From VRUE01 sp963837735 (GTDB taxonomy: Bacteria; Actinomycetota; Thermoleophilia; Solirubrobacterales; 70-9), in NCBI GenBank assembly GCA_963837735.1, contig CAWIOM010000007.1, forward strand, positions 1-64,000: a stretch of 64,000 bases of DNA, read 5' to 3'. Under the pieces are notes generated by a model. That model did no database searches. It was not told the DNA's origin and worked only from the letters and a program-made list of their open reading frames with translations. The position numbers and the translations under genes were made by a program. Positions 45,702 to 55,355 of this stretch are shown here, piece by piece (the stretch's first letter is position 1; each line of letters starts with the position of its first letter).

Positions 45702-46377
45702 CGCTCCCGAGGCCGTCGAGATCCGCGTCGTCGCCTGCCTGGTGGAGAAGCAGCGGACGACGCCCGACGTCTACCCGCTCTCGCTCAACTCGTTGCGGAT
45801 CGCCTGCAACCAGGCGACGAACCGCGACCCGGTCGTCGACTACGACGAGGCGACCGTGGTCGACGCGCTGCGCCGCCTGGCGCTGCGCGGCTGGACCCGC
45901 CTGGCCAGCTCCGGCGGGCGGGCGCGCAAGTACCGCCACCTGCTCGACGAAGCCCTCGGCGTCGACGATGCGGAGATCTCGCTGCTCGCGGTCCTCATGC
46001 TGCGCGGCCCGCAGACCCCGGGGAGCTGAAGCAGCGCAGCGAGCGGCTCCATTCCTTTGCCGACCTCGCCGCTGTCCAGGAGGCCCTCGGCCGCCTGGTC
46101 GAGCGCCAGCAGGTCGTCCGCCACACCCGACGTCCCGGTCAGAAGGAGGACCGTTATCAGCACCTGCTCGGCGGCGAGGCGGACCCGACCACCTCCGCCG
46201 AGGCGGCGCCGTCCGCTGCTGCCGAGCCGACCGCGCCGACCCCCCGAATCACCCTCTGCAGCCGCTGAGGAGGAGTCCCGGCTGCCTCCCCCGGGCGACC
46301 GCCTCAACCGCCTCGAGGCCGAGCTCGCCGAGCTCAGGGCGCAGGTTGCTGCGCTTCGCGAGGCGCTCGGCGAGTGA
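45694..46377 (+). CDS. YceH-like (UPF0502) winged-helix protein, two compensating frameshifts
   Basis: About 227 residues, GTG start. EIRVVACLVEKQRTTPDVYPLSLNSL and the downstream LMLRGPQTPGELKQRSERLH are strong UPF0502/YceH sequence, and a C-terminal coiled coil (RLNRLEAELAELRAQVAAL) is typical. The frame is lost at about 46019 (one missing G in a G run) and regained at about 46245 (one extra C in CCCCCC); extent is a multiple of three. Function of the family is not well established; two winged-helix domains suggest regulation. Confidence 0.8.
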
Positions 46378-46577
46378 GAATGTTCCAGCGCCGTTAACAG
46401 ACCGCACACCCACGGCGGCTCGGCACGTTGTTAAAGTTCAGTTCAGGCAGTGGGTTACTGCCCGCGATTGGCGGCGCAGTTTTGCGGCAGTTTGCCTACA
46501 CTCCGGCACCGCAGCCATGCGGCGACCGGTGTGTTAGGTTAGTCAGGGATTCGAACCAAACGGGAGGACTCAGAGAG
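46378..46577 (+). promoter_or_regulatory. 200-base leader of the secreted-protein run
   Basis: No gene is seen. It contains GTTAACAG and GTTGTTAAAG stretches, a short direct repeat (GCGCAGTTTTGC and GGCAGTTTGC around 46470-46495) and GGGAGG ten bases before the next ATG. As the only sizable gap before five same-strand exported-protein genes it probably carries their promoter; no exact -35/-10 pair is claimed. Confidence 0.35.
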
Positions 46578-47198
46578 ATGCAAGCACGGACGTGGCGGCC
46601 CTCACCGGCGCTGGTAATAGCAATCATCGCCCTTTGCGCTGCGCTCACCGGCACCGCCTGGGCCGCTCTCGGCAAGAACAGCGTCGGCTCGCGGCAGCTG
46701 AAGTCGAAGGCCGTGACCACCGGCAAGATCGCCAACAACGCGGTCACCGGGGCCAAGGTCGCCTCGAACACTCTGACCGGCGCCGACATCAACTTGAACC
46801 AGCTGGGCACGGTCCCCAGCGCCGTCAACGCGCAGAGCGCGGGGGACGCCGGCACGGTCGGCGGCCACGCAGCCGCGTGCCCGGGCGGCTCGACTCTGAT
46901 CCGCGGCACCTGCTTCGACCTCTCCCTGAACGGGCCGGTGGGTGGCGTCAAAGCCGCCGCCGACGCCTGCGCGGCGAAGGGCGGGTATCTGCCCGGCACG
47001 ATGGAGCTCTACTCGGTCCGCAACGTGATCAACCTCGGCACCGGCGTGGCGCCCGACTACGCGGTCACCGACAACTACTACGCCAACACGCTCGGCACCA
47101 ACTACAGGACGATGATCGTCGACGGCTCGGGCAAAATCGAAGAGCTGCCGGTCGACGCGAACACGAAGTACATCTGCGCTTACGAGCTGGTTCGATGA
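46578..47198 (+). CDS. Exported protein with decapeptide-repeat stalk and cysteine-rich C-terminal domain
   Basis: 206 residues. Signal peptide or anchor at 10-30, then four ten-residue repeats (SVGSRQLKSK, AVTTGKIANN, AVTGAKVASN, TLTGADINLN) that should form a fibrous, perhaps trimeric, stalk. The C-terminal domain (about 90-206) has four cysteines and a GGYLPGTMEL segment reminiscent of C-type lectin-like or DUF1566-like domains. The next gene overlaps by 4 bases. I infer a surface adhesin-like role; no known name. Confidence 0.65.
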   Translation: MQARTWRPSPALVIAIIALCAALTGTAWAALGKNSVGSRQLKSKAVTTGKIANNAVTGAKVASNTLTGADINLNQLGTVPSAVNAQSAGDAGTVGGHAAACPGGSTLIRGTCFDLSLNGPVGGVKAAADACAAKGGYLPGTMELYSVRNVINLGTGVAPDYAVTDNYYANTLGTNYRTMIVDGSGKIEELPVDANTKYICAYELVR

Positions 47199-47704
47199 TG
47201 GGACCGATCTCTAGAAACAGGGTGGTCGTGGCGCTGCTTGCCGGCGTCACCGCCCTCCTGGTCTTCGCCTCCTTCGCCGTCGCCCTGACGGCGGATCAGG
47301 AAACCTACAAGGCTGCGGTCGAACCGATCTGCAAGAGCAACAAGGCGGCGGCCGACCGCCTCCTGGGCCCGGTCAAGGGGCTGGTCAGGAAGGACAAGCT
47401 GAAGCCGGCCGGCACCGCCTTCGGCAAGGCCGCGAAGGAACTCGAAAAGACGCGCAAGAAGCTCGCCGCGGTCTCGCAGCCCTCGAGCGACGCGGCCAAG
47501 CTCTCCAAGTGGCTTTCCGAAATCAAGTCCGAGGTCAAGCTGATGAAGACGATCAGCTCGAATTTCAAGAAGAACACCAAGGCGGGCAAATCGAAGGCGA
47601 CGTCGCTTGTCGTGAAGCTCCAGAAGAACGCGACCAAGGCGAATAACCTGGTGCTCTCCTACGAATTCAACTACTGCAAGATCGACCCGTCGAAGTACAG
47701 CTGA
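47195..47704 (+). CDS. Small exported helical protein
   Basis: 169 residues from the first of two tandem ATGs (ATGA overlap). Signal peptide (about 8-31), then an all-helical, Lys/Ala-rich body with two cysteines at its ends (VEPICKSN and FNYCKID), probably one disulfide closing a helical bundle. Not recognised. It is coupled to the stalk protein and lies 3 bases before copy C. Confidence 0.65.
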   Translation: MMGPISRNRVVVALLAGVTALLVFASFAVALTADQETYKAAVEPICKSNKAAADRLLGPVKGLVRKDKLKPAGTAFGKAAKELEKTRKKLAAVSQPSSDAAKLSKWLSEIKSEVKLMKTISSNFKKNTKAGKSKATSLVVKLQKNATKANNLVLSYEFNYCKIDPSKYS

Positions 47705-47707
47705 GCC

Positions 47708-48499
47708 ATGAGCAAGCTAATTACACGAAAGAGCGGCCTGGTGGCCTTCGTGGCCGCCCTCAGCCTTTTCGGCGCGTCCCTCGCCAGCGGTGAGGTTGCC
47801 CAGCAGGGGAATCTCCGCATCTCCTTCCACGGCAGCATCGCCCCGGTGAAGCTGCCCCGCAAGGACCTCGCCCCGGTCGGCGTGCAGATGGGCGCCAAGA
47901 TCAAGACGACCGACGGCTCGGTTCCGCCGCGCCTGGCGAAGATCATCCTCGACATCAACTCGCACGGGTTGATCGACTCCAAGGGCCTGCCGCTCTGCCC
48001 GCTCGGCAAGCTCAACAACTCCTCCGCCGCCCGGGCCCGCCAGGTCTGCGGCGACGCGGAAGTCGGCCACGGCAACGTCACCTCGAGGGTGGGACTCCGC
48101 GAACAGGGCGAATTCGCCACCAACGGCCCGCTGCTCGCCTTCAACGGCAAGTACAAGGGCAAGCCGGCGATCTTCGCTCACGTCACCTCCAAAGGAACTC
48201 TCTCGATCACCTACGTGATCATCTTCGTCGTCAGGAAGACCAAGGGGACCTACGGGACCTCGCTGGTCGCGAAGGTGCCGGCGATCGCCAGCGGCAACGG
48301 CTACATCTCGGCCTTCGACCTCTCGTTGAAACGCCGCTACCACCTCAGGGGCGAAAAGCGTAGCTTCGTCTCCGCCTCCTGTCCGCTGCCCCCCGGGGTC
48401 AACATCGCGAGCTTCTCGTTCGCCCGCTCCACCTATGTGTTCGACGGTGGGACGAAGGTGTCGAGCATCCTCAAGAGGGAGTGCAAGGCCAGAGGCTAG
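47708..48499 (+). CDS. Secreted four-cysteine family protein, copy C
   Basis: 263 residues with a signal peptide (about 8-28). Same family as copies A, B and D: GSIAPVKLPRKDLAPV, TTDG, GLPLC with C97 and C114 (17 apart), LLAFNGK, IASGNGYISAF, and a last pair C225/C259. It is the most divergent copy: the last pair is 34 apart instead of 27 and the FADGT motif is replaced by VFDGGT. It lies in a run of exported proteins. Function unknown. Confidence 0.8.
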   Translation: MSKLITRKSGLVAFVAALSLFGASLASGEVAQQGNLRISFHGSIAPVKLPRKDLAPVGVQMGAKIKTTDGSVPPRLAKIILDINSHGLIDSKGLPLCPLGKLNNSSAARARQVCGDAEVGHGNVTSRVGLREQGEFATNGPLLAFNGKYKGKPAIFAHVTSKGTLSITYVIIFVVRKTKGTYGTSLVAKVPAIASGNGYISAFDLSLKRRYHLRGEKRSFVSASCPLPPGVNIASFSFARSTYVFDGGTKVSSILKRECKARG

Positions 48500-48519
48500 G
48501 CGCGGGCTTGGATGCTTCC

Positions 48520-49038
48520 ATGAGGACTGCCTGCGTTGCCCTGGTTTTGAGCGTTATGGCGACGGTCCAGCTGACGGCATGCGGTGGAGACGGATCGGGT
48601 TCCGGGCAGCCCGGAACCGACGCCTCGACGGCCCAGTCCGGGAAGGCCGCCCTCAAGCCGACGGCGCCGATCGACAAGCAGCTCGCCGTCGTCTTCCCGA
48701 AGCCGAAGGCCGAAGCCGGCTCCCCTCCGGGGACGGCGAAGGCGATCGAGGCCGGGCGCAGGGCCTGCCGGGGCAAGACGCCGACCGAGGTGCGCGACGA
48801 GTTCCTCTCCGACGCCGAAGCCGCGGGCGGCTTCAGCGAAGGCCAGAAGGAGATGATCGGCGAAATCGGCAAGTTCGAAGAACAGGCCTCGCACAGCCCC
48901 AACTTCGCCGCCGGCCAGCTCGCGGCCGGCGTCTATGAAGCGACACTGCCGGAAGAACAGATGAATGCGGGATACCGGGGGTGCGTCTATGAGCTGGCGC
49001 TCCAGTTGCGGCGCGAACTGGCCAGGCAGAAGGGCTAG
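48520..49038 (+). CDS. Putative lipoprotein, hypothetical
   Basis: 172 residues from the ATG at 48520. Lipoprotein signal with C20 or nearby (VQLTACGGD), a short Ser/Gly linker, then a helical domain with two cysteines (RRACRG and YRGCVYEL). Not recognised. It separates copies C and D of the four-cysteine family, 20 bases after C and 51 before D. An earlier in-frame ATG at 48481 overlaps copy C and would add a non-signal N-terminus. Confidence 0.65.
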   Translation: MRTACVALVLSVMATVQLTACGGDGSGSGQPGTDASTAQSGKAALKPTAPIDKQLAVVFPKPKAEAGSPPGTAKAIEAGRRACRGKTPTEVRDEFLSDAEAAGGFSEGQKEMIGEIGKFEEQASHSPNFAAGQLAAGVYEATLPEEQMNAGYRGCVYELALQLRRELARQKG

Positions 49039-49089
49039 CCGCCCGGATTTTGAAAGAGCTTTGACGACATCAAGGGACAAGGAGAGAAC

Positions 49090-49869
49090 GTGAGTCGAAT
49101 TCGCAGCAATCGAGGTAGGGCTGGGGCCATTGCGGCCGCGGCGGTCGCGGTTATGGCCGCCGTCGTCGCGAGCGCGTCGGGGATCACGATCAAGGCCGGG
49201 AACATCGAAGCGACCTTCGACGGCAAGATCGCCCCGACGGCATTCCCGAAGAAGACCAAGGCCCCGGTGACCCTGACCCTGGAAGGCAAGCTGAAGACCA
49301 CCGACGGCGAACACATCGCCGCTGCGAAGACGATCTCGCTCGATTTCGACAAGGCCGGCGAACTCTTCACCAAGGGCCTGCCGACCTGCAAGAAAGGCGC
49401 CCTCGAAAGCACCCTCACCTCGCAGGCGAAGAGCGTCTGCGGCAAGGCGCTGGTCGGCACCGGCCGGGTCACGGCGGACATCAAGTTCCCCGAACAGCCT
49501 CCGTTCGGCGCCAGCGGCCCGCTGCTGATCTTCAACGCCTCGCATGGCAACAAGCAGGCGCTGCTGCTCCACGTCTACGCGAAAGTCCCGGCCCCGACGA
49601 CCTTCGTCGTCCCGGTGGCGATCAAGAAGGAGCACGGCAAGTACGGCACCAACGCCTACATCAAGGTGCCGACGATCACCAGCGGCTCGGGCTCGGTGAC
49701 GAGCTTCAAAACCAAGATCGGCAAAAAGTGGACCTACAAGCACAAGAAGGCGAGCCTGCTCAACGTCGCCTGCCCGACCGGCAGCCTCTTCGTCCACGGT
49801 GACTTCGCCTTCGCCGACGGCACGAAGTTGAACGGCACCTTCAGCAAGCCCTGCAGGCCGAAGGGCTAG
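49090..49869 (+). CDS. Secreted four-cysteine family protein, copy D
   Basis: 259 residues, GTG start with AAGGAG five bases upstream. Signal peptide (about 10-30). GKIAPTAFPKKTKAPV, TTDG, GLPTC with C100 and C117, LLIFNAS, GSGSVTSF, and C228/C255 flanking FAFADGT, ending PCRPKG. The cysteine positions are identical to those of copy A. A strong terminator follows, so it ends the run. Function unknown. Confidence 0.82.
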   Translation: MSRIRSNRGRAGAIAAAAVAVMAAVVASASGITIKAGNIEATFDGKIAPTAFPKKTKAPVTLTLEGKLKTTDGEHIAAAKTISLDFDKAGELFTKGLPTCKKGALESTLTSQAKSVCGKALVGTGRVTADIKFPEQPPFGASGPLLIFNASHGNKQALLLHVYAKVPAPTTFVVPVAIKKEHGKYGTNAYIKVPTITSGSGSVTSFKTKIGKKWTYKHKKASLLNVACPTGSLFVHGDFAFADGTKLNGTFSKPCRPKG

Positions 49870-49884
49870 TAGCGCCCGACAGGG

Positions 49885-49911
49885 GGGCGCCCGCCGCTCA
49901 GGCGGGCGCCC
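49885..49911. terminator. Strong bidirectional hairpin terminator
   Basis: Perfect 11-bp inverted repeat GGGCGCCCGCC (49885-49895) and GGCGGGCGCCC (49901-49911) with a 5-base loop, between convergent copy D and the acyltransferase, whose stop codon it overlaps. It lacks a long U-tract. Confidence 0.7.
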
Positions 49912-50527
49912 GCTTGCGGTAGGAGATCGAGGGCGGGACGAGCTCGCGGATCTCGGCCAGGAGCCGGGCCGAGAGCTCTCCCGGGTCCTCGCCCGCCCGC
50001 GGCTGGCCGCCCGCGGGGTCGAAGAAGCCGACCCGGAGCCGCGGCCGCCGCGGGAAGCCGGTCAGGTCCGATGTTCCCTCGATCGCGACCAGGCTGATGT
50101 GCGCCTCGGGCACCTCGAGGGCGAGCCGGCCGACGCCGCTGCGGGCCCGCAGCACCTCACCGCGGGATCGTGTGCCTTCGGGGAAGACGCCGATGCAGGC
50201 GCCCGCCCGCAGTGTCTCGATCGCCTTCGCGAGGGCGTCGGCGTCGCCCGCCCCCCGCTTGATCGGAATCTGCCCCATCCCGTCGAGGATCGGGGCCAGC
50301 CCGCGTACGTCCCAGAGCGTCGATTTCGCCAGCGCCCGGATCTGCCGCCGGCCACGGGCCGCGAACCCGACCATCACCGGGTCCCAGTGGCTGTCGTGGT
50401 TGCCGAGCACCAGCAGCGGCCCGCTTTCCGGCAGCGACTCGAGCCCCGAGACCTGAAGCCGTCCCCAGCGGGCGACCGGCCGGTTGACGGCCATGGCGAC
50501 GCCGTAGGTGCGGGTCCGCTCGCGCAT
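49898..50527 (-). CDS. 1-acyl-glycerol-3-phosphate acyltransferase-like (PlsC)
   Basis: 209 residues. NHDSHWD gives the catalytic H-x4-D, and FPEGTRS is the second acyltransferase motif, with an IPIKRG segment between. It would acylate lysophosphatidate or a related acceptor in membrane lipid synthesis. No predicted membrane helix except a weak N-terminal one. It lies 12 bases downstream of the SDR gene. Confidence 0.86.
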   Translation of the reverse strand: MRERTRTYGVAMAVNRPVARWGRLQVSGLESLPESGPLLVLGNHDSHWDPVMVGFAARGRRQIRALAKSTLWDVRGLAPILDGMGQIPIKRGAGDADALAKAIETLRAGACIGVFPEGTRSRGEVLRARSGVGRLALEVPEAHISLVAIEGTSDLTGFPRRPRLRVGFFDPAGGQPRAGEDPGELSARLLAEIRELVPPSISYRKRAPA

Positions 50528-50539
50528 CGGCGGAGGCGC

Positions 50540-51304
50540 TCAGCCGACCTGTTCGGTCGGCCGGATCAGGATCTCGTTGACGGAGACGTGGCGGGGGCGG
50601 GTGACCGCGAAGGCGATCGCCTCGGCGATGTCGCGGGAGCGCAGCGTCTCGATGCCGGCGAAGCGCTCCCTGACCCGCTCGCGGACCTCGTCGCGGAGGT
50701 GGTCGGTGAGCTCGGTGGCGACGGCGCCGGGCTCGACGATCGTCGTCCGCACTCGGCGCGAGGCGAACTCCTGGCGGAAGGACTCGCTAAAGGCGCCGAC
50801 GCCGTGCTTGGTCAGGTTGTAGACGCCGGACCCGGCGCGGGCGACCCGGCCGGCGACGGAGCTGATGTTGACGAGGTCGGCGCAGCCGCGCTCGGACTCC
50901 TCGGCGGCGGCGAGCAGGTGGGGGAGGGCGGCATGCGTCGTGTTGACCAGGCCCTTCAGGTTCAGGTCGATCATCCGGTCCCACTCCTCCGTCGGCGCGT
51001 TCTCGATCGGGCCGAGCAGCATCACGCCGGCGTTGTTGACGAGGACGTCGAGCCGGCCGAGCTCGGCGACGGTGCGATCGACGGCGCCGGTCGCCTGCTC
51101 GGGGTCGGTGATGTCGGCCTCGATCGCCAGCGCGGTGTGCCCTTCGCCGCCGATCTCGGCGGCGAGTCGCTCGAGCCGCTCCAGGCGGCGGGCGGCCACC
51201 GCGACCTTGGCGCCGAGGGCGGCGAGCTCGCCGGCGGTCGCCTCGCCGATCCCGCTGCTCGCGCCGGTGACCAGGGCGACCGTTCCCTCCAGTGGATTCG
51301 CCAT
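50540..51304 (-). CDS. Short-chain dehydrogenase/reductase
   Basis: 254 residues from the ATG at 51304. TGASSGIG (cofactor), NNAG, and the Ser-Tyr-Lys set (NISSVAG then YNLTK) make a classical SDR, similar to YdfG/clavulanate-dehydrogenase-like members. Cofactor preference is probably NADP because of Arg residues after the second strand (AARRLERL). Substrate unknown. Divergent from zwf (35 bases). Confidence 0.88.
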   Translation of the reverse strand: MANPLEGTVALVTGASSGIGEATAGELAALGAKVAVAARRLERLERLAAEIGGEGHTALAIEADITDPEQATGAVDRTVAELGRLDVLVNNAGVMLLGPIENAPTEEWDRMIDLNLKGLVNTTHAALPHLLAAAEESERGCADLVNISSVAGRVARAGSGVYNLTKHGVGAFSESFRQEFASRRVRTTIVEPGAVATELTDHLRDEVRERVRERFAGIETLRSRDIAEAIAFAVTRPRHVSVNEILIRPTEQVG

Positions 51305-51339
51305 ACCGGCACATACTCCCATCTGTCAGCCTTCGGCGG

Positions 51340-52809
<1,470 letters not shown>

Positions 52810-52954
52810 AATCGACGAGGCGCACCGATGCCCGGCGGGCGTACCGGCGAAGCCCCACGACGAAGGACACTGGCTCTACGCCGTCGGCGCGATCGGGTAC
52901 TGCGGCTCAGGTTCCGGTCCCCTATGTCGTCCACACGGGCTCGGCAAGAAGCCA

Positions 52955-53028
<74 letters not shown>

Positions 53029-53119
53029 AGGGTGACGGCTGTCAAGGGTATCGGCGGCTCGGGGCCCGGCGGGGGTGGCGCGCGAAACCTTTGCCCGGCC
53101 GGGCGTGTTGAATGGAGGC

Positions 53120-54682
53120 ATGGGCCCGGGTGAGGTCATCAACCTTCGGGGGAGGGGAGGGAGGAGAGCGAAGCGGGGGGCGGCGGCCGCCTCGGTCGCC
53201 GCAGCGCTCGTCCTCCTGGCCCCGGCGGCGGCGGGGGCGGCGCAATGGTCGACGGCGAGGCTGCCGGGGGCGGCGGGCAAGGTCTTCCTGCTCGGCGTCT
53301 CCTGTCCCTCGCGGTCGCTGTGCGTCGCCTCGGGGACCAACAACCTGATCGCGACGTCGACCGACCCGGCCGGCGGCGCCGGCGCCTGGGACTACCGCTA
53401 CGTCGGCGACGGGCCCTGGCCGAAAACGAACGAATGGCCCACGGAAGGGATCGCCGGCAAGCAGATCCAGGCGGTCTCCTGTCCGAGCGCCTCGCTCTGC
53501 GTCGCCGTCACCAGCAAGGGCTTCATCTACAGCAGCTCGAACCCCACGGGCAACTCGTCCCAGTGGGGCTCGGTCGAGATCCACTCGCAGGGCGGGAACA
53601 CTCATCTCTACGGCGTCTCCTGCCCGACCAACTCGCTGTGCGTCGCAGTCTCGGGCAGGCGCGGGGACAGGGGGAAGATCCTCAGCTCGACCGACCCGAC
53701 AGGCCCGGCAATCGCCTGGCAGCAGGTGGAACTTCCCGAAGCCTTCGAATTTCGCTCGATCTCCTGCCCCACGGTCTCCCTCTGCTTGGCGACGGGGAAC
53801 GACGGGCGGATCGTCGTCTCCACCGAACCGACGGGCCCGGCCTCGGCCTGGCGGATCGTGGGCGCGCCCGGCGGCCCCGGCACCGTGCAGGCGATCTCCT
53901 GCCTGCCGGCGCTCTGCGCCAGCGGCAACGAGGGCGGCAACCTGCTCGTCACCGCCGACCCGACGGGCCCGCTCGGCGCCTGGAGGGCGTTCCCGGGCGG
54001 CGGCTCGGTGCAGATCACCGGCGTCTCCTGCCCGTCGGCCTCGCGCTGCCTCGCCGTCGACGACAACGGCAGCGTCCTCACCTCGACCGACCCGACGGGC
54101 GGCCGCTCCGCCTGGTCCTACGAAAACGTCCTCGCCTACGCGCCGCCGCCGCCGGGCGGCTACCTGGAGGGGAATGCGCTGTTCGCGGCCTCCTGTCCGA
54201 CGACCCAGCTGTGCGTCGCCGTCGGCAGCCAGGGGCAGATCGTGGCCGGCTCCGACCCGTTCGCCCAGGCCTCGACGGGCGCGGGGACGGCGGCGGGCAA
54301 GGGCAAGAAGAAGCACCGGCGGCGCGGGCCGAAGCGGCCGCGGACGAAGATCGCCACCGTACGGCTGCCCTTCGCCAACCAGCTCCGCCACCACAAAGGC
54401 CGCCTGCTCATCCGCTTCCACTCGGTCGGCCGCGCCCACGGCTTCCGCTGCAGCTTCGACAAGCACCACAAGCACCGCTTCAGGCGCTGCCACTCGCCGA
54501 TCCGCCTGCGGGTGAGGCGCACCGGCCGGCACGTCTTCCGGGTCCGGGCGATCGGCCGGACGGGGCTGAAGGGCCCCGTCACCCGCAAGGTGATCAGGAT
54601 CCCGCCGCTCTGCGGCGACCGGCACATCCATCGTCCGGGCACCTGCACCGGCAGCCCGGGCGAATTCGCCCCACGCCGATAG
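53120..54682 (+). CDS. Secreted seven-repeat (propeller-like) protein with CPxxxLC motif in each repeat
   Basis: 520 residues from the ATG at 53120 (a GTG at 53075 is an alternative; neither has a well-spaced ribosome-binding site). Signal peptide at about 20-41. Seven repeats of 43-59 residues each carry a paired-cysteine motif (SCPSxSLCVAV, with small variations) followed by a (S/T)TDPTG-like turn and a Trp: Cys pairs start near residues 62, 121, 168, 216, 261, 304 and 359. Seven units fit a seven-bladed beta-propeller with one small disulfide loop per blade. A basic, Arg/Lys/His-rich domain of about 130 residues follows. Function unknown. Confidence 0.75.
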   Translation: MGPGEVINLRGRGGRRAKRGAAAASVAAALVLLAPAAAGAAQWSTARLPGAAGKVFLLGVSCPSRSLCVASGTNNLIATSTDPAGGAGAWDYRYVGDGPWPKTNEWPTEGIAGKQIQAVSCPSASLCVAVTSKGFIYSSSNPTGNSSQWGSVEIHSQGGNTHLYGVSCPTNSLCVAVSGRRGDRGKILSSTDPTGPAIAWQQVELPEAFEFRSISCPTVSLCLATGNDGRIVVSTEPTGPASAWRIVGAPGGPGTVQAISCLPALCASGNEGGNLLVTADPTGPLGAWRAFPGGGSVQITGVSCPSASRCLAVDDNGSVLTSTDPTGGRSAWSYENVLAYAPPPPGGYLEGNALFAASCPTTQLCVAVGSQGQIVAGSDPFAQASTGAGTAAGKGKKKHRRRGPKRPRTKIATVRLPFANQLRHHKGRLLIRFHSVGRAHGFRCSFDKHHKHRFRRCHSPIRLRVRRTGRHVFRVRAIGRTGLKGPVTRKVIRIPPLCGDRHIHRPGTCTGSPGEFAPRR

Positions 54683-54719
54683 CCGGCAGCCGCCGTCGCC
54701 CGCCGGCCGCCGAGGGCCC

Positions 54720-55346
54720 TCAGTCGTAGAGGCTCTCCGAAGCGAGCTCTTTGGCGCGGTTGCTCCAGAGCTTGAGCTGCATGAAGATCTCGTCGCCGTA
54801 GCCCTCGAGGGCGTCGAGGGCGATCAGGGTGAAGCGGCCGTTGGAGATCGCTTCCTGGTCGACGGTGTCGTGGTCGAGCTCGGCGCTGGCGGCGACCGCT
54901 CCCTGTTGGAGGGGGCGGCCCCAGACGAGGGTCACGGCTCCGGCGCGGCCGTTCTCGCCTCGCCAGCGGCCGATCACGTCGTCGTTGAGGTCGATCTTCC
55001 AGTCGGGGTTGTCCTCGGCGAGGACGTTGGTGAAGTCGGCCTTGGCCCGCAGGTCGCCCGGGTCGCCCTCCGCGGGCTGGACGTAGGAGACGTGGCCGAA
55101 GAGCTCGACCTCGCCCTCGGCGCCCTCCGCCCTGGTGCTGCAGGGCACCCAGACGCGCCCGCCCCAGGCGCGCTCGGGGAACCATTCGAGCTCGCCGTCG
55201 GCGCTGACCCCGTCGGGAAGGTCGCCGAGGGCGTCGCAGGCAGCGCGGAACGGCGTCGCCAGGCGCTCGGCGAAGCGCCCGTGGGGAATCCCCTCCTGGG
55301 TGCTGTCGGCGATGAAGCGCGGGATCGGTCGCGGGTTGGGTGGCAC
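54720..55346 (-). CDS. Hypothetical protein
   Basis: 208 residues, GTG start, no signal peptide or membrane helix, acidic, with a predicted mixed alpha/beta fold and several Trp residues. I do not recognise the family. It starts 9 bases after the galT stop on the same strand, so it is probably the last gene of the TlpA-NfeD-SPFH-GalT run. Confidence 0.65.
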   Translation of the reverse strand: MPPNPRPIPRFIADSTQEGIPHGRFAERLATPFRAACDALGDLPDGVSADGELEWFPERAWGGRVWVPCSTRAEGAEGEVELFGHVSYVQPAEGDPGDLRAKADFTNVLAEDNPDWKIDLNDDVIGRWRGENGRAGAVTLVWGRPLQQGAVAASAELDHDTVDQEAISNGRFTLIALDALEGYGDEIFMQLKLWSNRAKELASESLYD

Positions 55347-55355
55347 CGGGGCAGC

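Noticed and set aside
45694..46029. A truncated 111-residue YceH-like protein
   Set aside because: The expected family continuation is present directly downstream in another frame and returns to the first frame later, so one full gene with two indels is more likely.
52810..52954. Possible small gene between zwf and tRNA-Arg
   Set aside because: Frames are open but run into the tRNA and show no ribosome-binding site or recognisable sequence.
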